A stretch of DNA of 21,063 bases from Colivivens sp963640465 (lineage in GTDB: Bacteria; Bacteroidota; Bacteroidia; Bacteroidales; Bacteroidaceae). The position numbers and the translations under genes are program-made. The DNA is taken from positions 1-21,063 of the forward strand of contig CAVHYP010000044.1 in the NCBI GenBank assembly GCA_963640465.1, given 5' to 3'. Every line of letters starts with the position of its first letter. Positions within the stretch are counted from its first letter, which is position 1. Below the pieces are notes generated by a model, which saw only the letters and a list, made by a program, of their open reading frames with translations, did not search any database and was not told where the DNA came from. Positions 1 to 7,247 of this stretch are shown here, one piece after another.

Positions 1-4
1 CGAA

Positions 5-48
5 AGTAGGAGGCAAATGCCTTTTATGATTAGCATTTACCTCCTACT
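5..48 (-). terminator. Intrinsic terminator after the DUF4859 gene
   Basis: A 16-bp inverted repeat has arms at 5-20 and 33-48 and a 12-nt loop. Read on the minus strand, the only imperfect pair is a G-U wobble, and the hairpin is followed by a short TTT run at the window edge. It lies about 24 nt past the stop codon of the large secreted-protein gene, where a rho-independent terminator is expected. Because the stem is nearly symmetric it could also stop transcription arriving from the other side. Confidence 0.8.
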
Positions 49-71
49 CGATTGGGGTCGGATGATATTCT

Positions 72-2552
72 TTATTTGACAAGAATCTTCTTGCCGCCCT
101 TGATGTAGATTCCCTTTGACGGATGTGCCACTTTGCGTCCTGCTAGGTCGTAGTAGGCTGCATCGTCTGTGTTTGCTTCGATTGTGTTGATTCCAGATGC
201 ATCGGCATTGATTACTATGTTGTAGGCATAGATCTTGTTGTTGTACTGGAGGTAGAGGGTAGTGGTGTAGGTGGTGTTCAAGTTGGCGTCGTCAACCACG
301 AATGAGTGGATTGTGCCGTCGATGAATCCTACCTGGAACACTGCCTGGTCGGCTGGAACTGCTTCGCCGTCGGCATTGAAGCTGAATCCGTACATGTCGT
401 CGAAGTTGTCGGCTGTGAGTTCATTGTCTGCGCTCTCTACTATCCATTCACCGTTTTCGAGAATGTCTTCTTCGTTGCAGACGAGTTGCTCGCATGCATT
501 TGCAAGGCTGAGGCTGATTTCGTCGAAGTCGTTGCCGTCGGCATTGCGTGCTTCTACGTAGATTGTCTCTGTTCCGACAGGCTTGATTTCAACGATGGTC
601 TCCACGTACTTGAGTGTGAGGTTGATTTTCACTGCCTTTCCGTCCCAGAGGTTGGCAAGATAGAAGGTGCTGTAGACCACATCGTCTGTCTGTGGAAGTC
701 CTGGTACGTTGAACCATGTGATTTCGCTGTCGTAGTACCACATTGCGTATGCTCCGTTGCCTGTGTAGTTGGCTGCATAAGCTGTTCCGTTGTCGTCGGC
801 TGCTGACATCCAGAAACCGCCGCCGCCGTAGGTGCTTGCTTCGCTTACTGAATATGCTGTGGTGAGGGTGCCGTCGGCTGCCACTCCGTAGAGTTTGGCA
901 TCTGCCATTCCTATTATCTCTTCGATGTCTTCAACTGAGGTGGTTCCGATTTCCCATGATGAGGTGGAAGGTACGACTTTCACTGTGAGGTTGTATTCGG
1001 AGACGTCGCAGGTCTCAAGAGTGTATTTGGGCGCAACGATTGTCATCTTCATGTTGATTGCATAGTAGAGCGAGTCGCCTACTACGAGATAGACTGATCC
1101 TGCTACTTCCTCACCGCCTTCGAATACGCTTGGTTTGTTGCCAAGTCCGAGGGCTTGTACTGAGTCGTTGTGGATGTAGTCGATGTAGTACATTGTGCCG
1201 TTGTCGCTGTAGTTGCCGATGATTCCTTCGTCGGTGAGCCAGAATCCCTGTGCCTCTTCGGTGTTGTCGGCTGTGTAGCTGTCGCTGATGCTTCCGTAGG
1301 AGTTGGTTGCAATGAGTTTAAAGTCGGCTGGGGTGATTTCCTTGCCTGCCTTTGCAGTGAAGAGGGCAGCGATGGAGTCGGCATTGAGTGTGTAGTACTC
1401 AAGTGTGCTCCATGTGAGTTGTGGGTCGCGGTCGGTTATGGTCCATGTTGCTTCGCCTACTTTGGTGAGGTCGGTGATGAGTGTCTGTTCGGGCAGACTG
1501 AATGTGAAGTGTATGATGTATGCCTTGTCGCCATAGACGATGTAGATGTCGGCTTTTCTTGTCTCGCCTGGAGTCATTCCGTTGGGGTACTGGCCTGCGG
1601 TGCAGTAAACTGCGTCGTATTCCGGCAGATACTTAATGCTGTTTATGTAGAACAGGTTGCCGTCCTGGTATGCAGCATTGCGACACTCTTGCTCTTCAAC
1701 TTCCTGCTCCGTCTCCGGGTCGATGTGGATGATGCCGCCGCTGAAGTAGAATCCTGGTGATGGAGGTGCGGCGCCGTCGCTAGTCAGTCCGCTCCACTGT
1801 TCGTTGCTGGTGTCGTATTCTTTTGCGAACACCATCTGGCGGAACACACGTGCCATGTAGGTAGTGTCGATGCCGAGTGCGTTGCCGATGCCGGTGGTAG
1901 GTACGGTGTATTCATAGCTCCAGCCCTCGCTGTTCTGTTCCTGCACGATGTCGAAGGATGTCTCGCCTACGATTGTCAGTTTGGTGAGGTCGGTTTCCTG
2001 TGTCTTGTCTATTTGCTCGCCTGCATCAATCGAGAAGGTGAGGTCGAATGTTGCCTGACCACCATTGAGGTTGAGCGAAACGGTTCCCTTACATTCGATG
2101 CCCGCAGCAAGTGGGTTTGAAGGGTTTTGGCAGATGGTCATTGCCAGGGTGTTGGTTTCTACGTCCATGTAGTGGATATAGACACCCCAAAGAGATCCAG
2201 TAGTCCATGCACTGAAGTTTCCGTTTTGGTCCATCTCGAAACCGCCGTACTGCTCGCTGAAGAATGTAGGGGTTGATGAGGAGTTCTCCAACATGAAAAA
2301 ACCATTGAACTCGTAACCATTGGTGTTGCCGTTGGCATTGGCAGTCCATTCGTCGAATGCATCCACCAGTTGGGTGACGGTTACGTTCATCTCTGCTGCA
2401 ACTTCAGACAGATTGAAAGTGACATCGGGACCTTCGCACCATCCTGTGCGTTGTTCGTCGACTAATGTTGCAGAGAATTGAGCCTTCACGCTGCCGCTCA
2501 TGAGCAGCATAATGGCAACGAATAAAGAAGTAATTGTTCTCTTCATACGCAT
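72..2552 (-). CDS. Secreted multi-module DUF4859-type protein with type IX-like C-terminal tail
   Basis: This 826-residue protein has a signal peptide at residues 1-24 (basic start, hydrophobic core, SVKA-Q cleavage). By eye it then has five tandem modules of about 130-160 residues, near 25-180, 195-350, 358-510, 515-655 and 656-790. Each carries an aromatic GFW/GFY/GFF-like segment and ends in a strand of the form YxVxGDxxYxxxxxF. The module style resembles DUF4859, a Bacteroidetes extracellular domain of unknown function. The last 35 residues (YDLAGRKV, then a KGIYI segment and a lysine-rich end) look like a type IX secretion C-terminal signal, so surface display or release is inferred. No catalytic motif is recognisable. 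Two ATGs, at 2552 and 2546, could start it; the outer one is kept. It stands alone, with its own promoter and terminator. Confidence 0.85.
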   Translation of the reverse strand: MRMKRTITSLFVAIMLLMSGSVKAQFSATLVDEQRTGWCEGPDVTFNLSEVAAEMNVTVTQLVDAFDEWTANANGNTNGYEFNGFFMLENSSSTPTFFSEQYGGFEMDQNGNFSAWTTGSLWGVYIHYMDVETNTLAMTICQNPSNPLAAGIECKGTVSLNLNGGQATFDLTFSIDAGEQIDKTQETDLTKLTIVGETSFDIVQEQNSEGWSYEYTVPTTGIGNALGIDTTYMARVFRQMVFAKEYDTSNEQWSGLTSDGAAPPSPGFYFSGGIIHIDPETEQEVEEQECRNAAYQDGNLFYINSIKYLPEYDAVYCTAGQYPNGMTPGETRKADIYIVYGDKAYIIHFTFSLPEQTLITDLTKVGEATWTITDRDPQLTWSTLEYYTLNADSIAALFTAKAGKEITPADFKLIATNSYGSISDSYTADNTEEAQGFWLTDEGIIGNYSDNGTMYYIDYIHNDSVQALGLGNKPSVFEGGEEVAGSVYLVVGDSLYYAINMKMTIVAPKYTLETCDVSEYNLTVKVVPSTSSWEIGTTSVEDIEEIIGMADAKLYGVAADGTLTTAYSVSEASTYGGGGFWMSAADDNGTAYAANYTGNGAYAMWYYDSEITWFNVPGLPQTDDVVYSTFYLANLWDGKAVKINLTLKYVETIVEIKPVGTETIYVEARNADGNDFDEISLSLANACEQLVCNEEDILENGEWIVESADNELTADNFDDMYGFSFNADGEAVPADQAVFQVGFIDGTIHSFVVDDANLNTTYTTTLYLQYNNKIYAYNIVINADASGINTIEANTDDAAYYDLAGRKVAHPSKGIYIKGGKKILVK

Positions 2553-2628
2553 TTCTTATTATCGGGTTAAACTAATGTCTTGATTCTTCATAGTACGTCA
2601 AAAACAGCACTTAGAGTTCTTTTGATTG

Positions 2629-2659
2629 CAAAGATATATGAAAAAAAACATTTGGCATA
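2629..2659 (-). promoter_or_regulatory. Bacteroidetes-type promoter of the DUF4859 gene
   Basis: Read on the minus strand, TATCTTTG (2629-2636) matches the TAnnTTTG -7 element exactly. TATG (2656-2659), 19 nt upstream, matches the -33 TTTG at three of four positions. Transcription would start near 2622-2624, giving a leader of about 70 nt. Confidence 0.65.
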
Positions 2660-2681
2660 CACTGATGCCTGTATTTTTTTT
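2654..2681. promoter_or_regulatory. Dyad with T-run overlapping the -33 region
   Basis: The arms GGCAT and ATGCC are separated by 6 nt (2654-2669). Eight T follow on the plus strand (2674-2681), and an A-run on the other side gives a T-run on the minus strand. It could be a weak bidirectional terminator insulating the promoter, or an operator, since it covers the -33 box. The sequence does not decide between these. Confidence 0.35.
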
Positions 2682-2894
2682 GTAGCAAGCCATTTTTTTG
2701 CTTCAAGCGTACTTCTGTGGCAGTGACATGAGGATAATTTTATTCTTCCTCGCCCTGCACTTCTCTCCGGAAGCAGGGAAGCCTCTCTTCGTCATCTCCT
2801 GAAATAAAAGACTTGCCATCAGAATGGGTGGGTAAGAAAGCGGGTGGCAATAGGAGCACAAGCGCTTGACAAGCGTACAAATGCTAGGAGCTAG

Positions 2895-3007
2895 TTCTCT
2901 TGTCGAGAGCGTTAAAGCGAGTGTGGGAATTAGCGCGTGGCAGACAGGGCGAGTTGTCGTTCGAATGTCATCGTCTACGCTTTCGGAAAAAACTGATTCC
3001 TAGTTCT
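2895..3007. repeat. Dispersed hairpin repeat, copy A
   Basis: This copy begins with a small hairpin (CTCT, 4 nt, GAGAG; 2897-2909). About 35 bp later comes a core at 2944-3007 that aligns with 20796-20857, at roughly 70 percent identity by eye, with mostly transition differences and one single-base gap. The second copy has the same order: a CTCTC/GAGAG hairpin, then the core. The longest shared exact blocks are TGTCATCG and GGCGAG. No coding function is visible, and the core ends where the 42-bp array begins. Confidence 0.6.
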
Positions 3008-3378
3008 GAAATATGCCATTGCGTGGATGCAATACCTTCATTCGCATTGAAAAGTAGGTATTGTTTGCATGCAAAGTCTATTTTCGCATTGAAAAGTAGG
3101 TATTGTTTGCATGCAAAGTCTACTTTCGCATTGAAAAGTAGGTATTGTTTGCATGCAAAGTCTACTTTCGCATTGAAAAGTAGGTATTGTTTGCATGCAA
3201 AGTCTACTTTCGCATTGAAAAATAGGTATTGTTTGCATGCAAAGCCTTCTCCCGGAAGTCGGAAATGCCATTGATCGCGATCAGAGCCTTCCCGACGACT
3301 AAAAAAATGCCGTTGATCGCGATCAGAGCCATTTCCGGAAACACGGAGAAGCTGTTGATTGCGATATTTGCCCTTTGC
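3001..3378. repeat. Nine-unit array with a 42-bp period and positional dyads
   Basis: Units start at 3001, 3043, 3085, 3127, 3169, 3211, 3253, 3295 and 3337. Units 2-6 (3043-3252) are nearly identical: the 3085, 3127 and 3169 units are the same and their neighbours differ at a few bases. Units 1, 7, 8 and 9 are diverged but stay in the same phase. Each near-identical unit has the palindrome TTTGCATGCAAA. Across each junction between the near-identical units there is an inverted repeat with a 7-nt AAAGTAG right arm, paired to CTACTTT except at the first junction, where the left arm has one mismatch. Units 7 and 8 carry TGATCGCGATCA at nearly the same phase, and unit 1 has ATTGC and GCAAT arms. 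There are no variable spacers. Confidence 0.9.
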
Positions 3379-3418
3379 CCGATTAATGTTCTGACGAAAA
3401 GTCGGTGTTCAGGAAACG

Positions 3419-3455
3419 AATCATCGCCTGGTTAACGGTCTGTTACAGGATGATT
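3419..3455 (-). terminator. Possible weak terminator after the fRMsr gene
   Basis: An inverted repeat pairs 3419-3430 with 3446-3455 over ten base pairs with a 2-nt bulge and a 15-nt loop, 22 nt beyond the stop of the methionine sulfoxide reductase gene. No T-run follows on the minus strand, so a rho-independent role is doubtful. Confidence 0.3.
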
Positions 3456-3476
3456 GATGTTTGAGAAGAACTGTGA

Positions 3477-3950
3477 TCAGTAGATTGCTTGGGTGATGTG
3501 TCGGCACAGTTGTTCGAGGTAGTGCTGGTCGGTGGTGTCGAAAGTGGAGGGGATGTCGCTGTCGATGTCGAGCACTGCGACTACTTCTCCTGCTTTGCTG
3601 AATATGGGCACTACAATTTCGGACCGGGATTGGCTGCTGCAGGCGATGTGGCCGGGGAAGAGGTCGACATCGGGCACTACCTGGGTGGTGCGGTCTTTCC
3701 ATGCTGTGCCGCACACGCCTTTGCCGTAGCCGATGCGGTAGCAGGCGGGACTGCCTTGGAAGGGTCCGAGGATGAGGTGACGGGTGGTGCTGTCTTTGGG
3801 GTGCACGAGATAGAAACCGACCCAGAAGAAACGGAGTTCTTCCTTGATGGCTGCTGCCACGTTGGCGAGGACGCTCACTTCTTCGTGTTCGCCGCTGATG
3901 AGCAGGGCGGTGTCGGCTACGAAATGCCGGTATCGTTCTTCTTTTGTCAT
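3477..3950 (-). CDS. msrC: Free methionine-(R)-sulfoxide reductase, GAF domain
   Basis: The enzyme reduces free L-methionine-(R)-sulfoxide to methionine in the cytoplasm, repairing oxidised methionine with thioredoxin as usual donor. The 157 residues form a single GAF domain, normal for the family. Diagnostic segments are GPFQG (62-66), the CYRI cysteine at 70, GVCG with Cys80, VVPDV with FPGHIAC to Cys104, and SEIVVPI (110-116). The three cysteines are spaced 10 and 24 residues apart, the same spacing as the catalytic and resolving cysteines of E. coli fRMsr (84, 94, 118), so activity is likely intact. It is the last gene of the run; its start lies 15 nt after the nucleoside phosphorylase stop, which suggests cotranscription. 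Confidence 0.93.
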   Translation of the reverse strand: MTKEERYRHFVADTALLISGEHEEVSVLANVAAAIKEELRFFWVGFYLVHPKDSTTRHLILGPFQGSPACYRIGYGKGVCGTAWKDRTTQVVPDVDLFPGHIACSSQSRSEIVVPIFSKAGEVVAVLDIDSDIPSTFDTTDQHYLEQLCRHITQAIY

Positions 3951-3965
3951 GGTGCGGGGTGGGGA

Positions 3966-4847
3966 CTAAATCTTGTCGAGCACTATCTGTATGAGGTCAC
4001 CGATGTTGTTTTTGTAGCCGGTGTTTGCCTGGTGTGCAAGGCGGTTGGCGATGACCATGCAGACGGTGAGGGCGCGGTGGCCGAGGTGTTTGCAGAGTCC
4101 TGCGAGTGCTGCGCTCTCCATCTCGAAGTTGGTGATGCGGTAGCCGTGCCACTCGAAGTCGCAGATGCGCTGGTTGAGTTGGGGGTAGGCGAGGGGTATG
4201 CGGATTTCGCGTCCCTGGGGGCCATAGAATCCTCCGCAGGAGATGGTGACGCCTTTCACCATGCCTTTGTCGGCATCGAACAGTTGGGCAATGAGCGAAG
4301 GGCTGTTGTCGACCACATAAGGCGATGGCAGGTTATGGTAGTCCCAGCCTACGTGTGCAGTGAAGGCTTTTTCGAACTCGAGGTCGCAGATGTGGTCGCG
4401 GTCGGCATAGTAGTTGATGAGTCCTTCGATGCCGATGGATTTCTCGCTGCACACGAAGGTGCCGATGGGCGTGTCGGGCTGGAGTCCGCCGCAGGTGCCG
4501 ATTCTCACCATGTCCATGCTGGTGATGATGGTTTTTTCGCGGCGGGTGGCAAAGTCGATGTTTTTGAGTGCATCGAGTTCGGTTACTACGATGTCGATAT
4601 TGTCGCACCCGATTCCGTGGGATATGGCTGTGATGCGCTTGCCGTGGTAGGTGCCGGTGATGGTGTGGAATTCACGGCTCTGCACGTCGCATTCTTTCTT
4701 GTCGAAGAATGAGGCTATGAGGTTCACGCGGTCGGGGTCGCCACACATGACGACTTTGTCGGCGAGCTGGTCGGGGGTGATGTGGAGATGGAATGAACTG
4801 TTGTCGGGGTTGATGATCAGTTCTGAGGGTGCGAAATATCTTTCCAT
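3966..4847 (-). CDS. Nucleoside phosphorylase, uridine phosphorylase-like
   Basis: This 293-residue cytoplasmic enzyme belongs to the PNP/UDP phosphorylase family, which cleaves nucleosides with phosphate to give a base and ribose-1-phosphate. Visible motifs are GDPDR (36-40, phosphate binding), RIGTCGG (115-121, the family phosphate/ribose loop), FYGPQGRE (207-214, near the base-binding region) and NFEMESAAL (240-248, ribose-binding Glu and Met). The glutamine-containing FYGPQGRE loop resembles uridine phosphorylases more than DeoD purine phosphorylases, so pyrimidine salvage is favoured, but the substrate is not settled. It starts 14 nt after the stop of the flavoprotein gene and ends 15 nt before the sulfoxide reductase gene. 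Confidence 0.88.
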   Translation of the reverse strand: MERYFAPSELIINPDNSSFHLHITPDQLADKVVMCGDPDRVNLIASFFDKKECDVQSREFHTITGTYHGKRITAISHGIGCDNIDIVVTELDALKNIDFATRREKTIITSMDMVRIGTCGGLQPDTPIGTFVCSEKSIGIEGLINYYADRDHICDLEFEKAFTAHVGWDYHNLPSPYVVDNSPSLIAQLFDADKGMVKGVTISCGGFYGPQGREIRIPLAYPQLNQRICDFEWHGYRITNFEMESAALAGLCKHLGHRALTVCMVIANRLAHQANTGYKNNIGDLIQIVLDKI

Positions 4848-4861
4848 AATTGTATGTGAGT

Positions 4862-7216
4862 TTACTTCTGCAGGTTCTCGTGCATGTATTTGGCTGCTCT
4901 GCGCCCGTCGCCCATGGCGAGGATGACGGTTGCTCCGCCGCGCACGATGTCGCCTCCGGCATAGATGGTGGGGATGTTGGACTGCATCTGGTCGTTGACT
5001 GCGATGGTGTTTTTGCGTCCGAGCTGGAGTCCTTCCACTGACTTTGGCACAAGTGGGTTGGGGGATACTCCGACTGCTACGATTGCCATGTCAATGTCGA
5101 TGGTTTCAATGGCTCCTTCTACTGGAACTGGGCTACGGCGTCCGGATGCATCGGGTTCGCCCAGCTGCATTTTCTGCAGGCGCACTTGGCATACTTTGCC
5201 TTTCTCGTCGGCGATGTACTCGATGGGGTTGTGGAGTGTGAGGAACTCGATGCCTTCTTCTTTGGCGTGTTTCACTTCTTCGAGCCGGGCTGGCATTTCT
5301 GCTTCACTGCGGCGATAGGCGATGAACACTTTCTCGGCTCCGAGGCGTTTGGCTGTGCGGCATGAGTCCATGGCAGTGTTGCCGCCTCCGACTACCATTA
5401 CGCGTCTGGCTTTGTTGATTGGTGTGTCGCTCTCGGAATTGGATGCGTCCATGAGGTTGACTCGTGTGAGGTATTCGTTGGATGACATCACGTTGATGCT
5501 GTTTTCGCCGGGGATGTTCATGAAGTTGGGGAGTCCGGCTCCTGATGCCACGAAGATGCCTTTGTAGCCTTCGTCTTCGAGTTGGCTGACGGTGATAGTC
5601 TTGCCTACGATGCAGTCTTTTACGAAGTGTACGCCTGTCTTCTCGAGATTGTGGATTTCAACGTCGACGATGGCATTGGGAAGTCGGAATTCGGGGATTC
5701 CGTATTTGAGTACTCCGCCTATCTCGTGGAGTGCTTCGAATACGGTGACGTCGTAGCCGTTTTTAGCCATGTCGCCTGCAAAACTGAGTCCGGCTGGTCC
5801 GGATCCCACTACTGCCACTTTGATGCCGTTTGATGGTTTGCACTCTGGGAGTGCCATCTTTCCGGAGTTGCGCTCGAAGTCGGCCGCGAAGCGTTCGAGG
5901 TTGCCTATTGCCACTGCCTTGTGGCTCATTTTCAAATGGATGCACTTGCTTTCGCACTGTTTCTCCTGTGGGCATACTCGTCCACATACGGCTGGCAGTG
6001 CGCTGGTGGCTTTAAGCACTTTGGCTGCTTCGAGGAATTGTCCGCGCTCGATGTTCTTGACGAACGACGGTATGTTGATGCTTACGGGACAACCTTCCAT
6101 GCAACTGGGCTTGGGGCAGTCGAGGCAGCGCTTGGCTTCTGTGAGTGCCTGCTGGACGGTGAGTCCGGTGTTGACTTCTTCGGTGCGTGTGGTGGCACGG
6201 TAGGCGGGGTCGAGTTCGCCCATGATGCAGCGTTCGATGGCTGACCGGTCTTTGGGTTTCATGGCTGCCTGCAGCTCTTTGCGCCATGCTGAATTGCGGT
6301 CGAGGAGCTCGGCAAGGGGTGTGTCGGTGGTCATGCCTGTGGCATCGGCATGGGACGATTGGTTGGTAGTGTCAGCGGTGGCGATGACGGAGTTGACGTG
6401 TGCCTCGAGTTTCTTCATCTCTTCGATTTCCACTTCACGGAATGCGCCCATGCGCTTGAACATCTCATCGAAGTCGACTTGGTGTCCGTCAAATTCCGGT
6501 CCGTCGACGCAGACGAAGCGTGTCTTCCCTCCCACCGTGATGCGGCAGGCTCCGCACATTCCGGTGCCGTCGACCATGATGGTGTTGAGGGAGACATCGG
6601 TGGGGATGCCGTATTTCTTGGTGAGCAGACAGCAGAACTTCATCATGATGGCTGGACCGATAGCGAAGCACTTGTCCACTTTCTCGCGCTGGATGACTTG
6701 TTCGATTCCCACGGTCACTACGCCTTTCTGTCCGTAGGATCCGTCGTCGGTCATGATGATGACTTCGTCTGAGTGTTTGCGCACTTCGTCTTCAAGGATG
6801 ATGAGCTCCTTAGTGCGTCCGGCAAGCACGCTGATGACTTTGTTGCCTGCAGCCTTGAGCGCCTTGATGATTGGCAGCATGGGTGCCACGCCTACTCCTC
6901 CTCCGGCACACACTACGGTGCCGTAGTTGTCTATGTGGGTTGCCTGTCCGAGCGGACCTACGACGTCGGAGATGTAGTCGCCTGCATTGAGCTGGCAGAG
7001 CTTGGTGGTGGTGTAGCCCACTGTCTGCACTACGAGTGTGATGGTGCCTTTGTCTGGGTCGCTGTCGGCTATGGTGAGGGGGATGCGCTCGCCTTTGTCA
7101 CCGGTGCGCAGGATGACGAAATGTCCGGCTTTGCGTGACTTGGCGATGAGAGGTGCTTCGACTTCGAACTTGAAGACTTTCTCGCTGAACTGGGTTTTTG
7201 ATATGATTTTGTTCAT
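4862..7216 (-). CDS. Fused NfnAB-type NADH/NADPH:ferredoxin oxidoreductase (PyrK-like plus GltD-like)
   Basis: The 784 residues fuse two flavoprotein parts. Residues 1-270 are like the FAD/NAD-binding dihydroorotate dehydrogenase electron-transfer subunit, with an NAD loop at CAGGGVGVAP (103-112) and a [2Fe-2S] site with Cys221, Cys224 and Cys236. Asp216 is placed to be the unusual aspartate ligand reported for Thermotoga NfnA. After a linker (270-345), the part from about 350 to 784 resembles the glutamate synthase small subunit. It has Cys364/367/372/376 and Cys411/415/421/425 for two [4Fe-4S] clusters, GSGPAGLS (471-478) for FAD, GGGNTAMD (610-617) for NADPH and AGGDIVRGG (753-761) for FAD. 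The arrangement fits electron-bifurcating transhydrogenase (Nfn) balancing NADH, NADPH and ferredoxin. Automatic names often call it a glutamate synthase, but no amidotransferase part is present. Confidence 0.88.
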   Translation of the reverse strand: MNKIISKTQFSEKVFKFEVEAPLIAKSRKAGHFVILRTGDKGERIPLTIADSDPDKGTITLVVQTVGYTTTKLCQLNAGDYISDVVGPLGQATHIDNYGTVVCAGGGVGVAPMLPIIKALKAAGNKVISVLAGRTKELIILEDEVRKHSDEVIIMTDDGSYGQKGVVTVGIEQVIQREKVDKCFAIGPAIMMKFCCLLTKKYGIPTDVSLNTIMVDGTGMCGACRITVGGKTRFVCVDGPEFDGHQVDFDEMFKRMGAFREVEIEEMKKLEAHVNSVIATADTTNQSSHADATGMTTDTPLAELLDRNSAWRKELQAAMKPKDRSAIERCIMGELDPAYRATTRTEEVNTGLTVQQALTEAKRCLDCPKPSCMEGCPVSINIPSFVKNIERGQFLEAAKVLKATSALPAVCGRVCPQEKQCESKCIHLKMSHKAVAIGNLERFAADFERNSGKMALPECKPSNGIKVAVVGSGPAGLSFAGDMAKNGYDVTVFEALHEIGGVLKYGIPEFRLPNAIVDVEIHNLEKTGVHFVKDCIVGKTITVSQLEDEGYKGIFVASGAGLPNFMNIPGENSINVMSSNEYLTRVNLMDASNSESDTPINKARRVMVVGGGNTAMDSCRTAKRLGAEKVFIAYRRSEAEMPARLEEVKHAKEEGIEFLTLHNPIEYIADEKGKVCQVRLQKMQLGEPDASGRRSPVPVEGAIETIDIDMAIVAVGVSPNPLVPKSVEGLQLGRKNTIAVNDQMQSNIPTIYAGGDIVRGGATVILAMGDGRRAAKYMHENLQK

Positions 7217-7247
7217 CTGCTGTCTGTTGCTTTTTTTCTGCTGCCTG

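Larger units (their letters stand above)
2553..3476. other. Repeat-rich intergenic region without a convincing gene
   Basis: These 924 bp separate the secreted-protein gene from the methionine sulfoxide reductase gene. From left to right they hold the promoter of the left gene, a dyad with flanking T-runs, about 150 bp with small palindromes only (for example CAAGCGCTTG near 2860), a dispersed hairpin repeat, and the 42-bp periodic array. An imperfect hairpin near 3419-3455 follows. Open frames cross the array on both strands, but only because 42 is a multiple of three. No frame has a recognisable domain or translation start context. Confidence 0.75.

Noticed and set aside
2900..3274. Plus-strand 124-residue coding frame with 14-residue repeats
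   Set aside because: It is open only because the unit is 42 bp, a multiple of three. The minus strand is open too, no domain or start context is seen, and the frame ends inside the array.
3001..3378. CRISPR array
   Set aside because: Units repeat head to tail at 42 bp with no variable spacers, and no cas gene is in the window.
3489..4712. Long plus-strand frame of 407 codons
   Set aside because: It lies antisense to two well-supported enzymes and has a Val/Gly/Asp/Cys-rich composition typical of antisense shadows.
4862..7216. Glutamate synthase
   Set aside because: Only the small-subunit-like flavoprotein part is present; the amidotransferase and FMN/glutamate synthase domains are missing.
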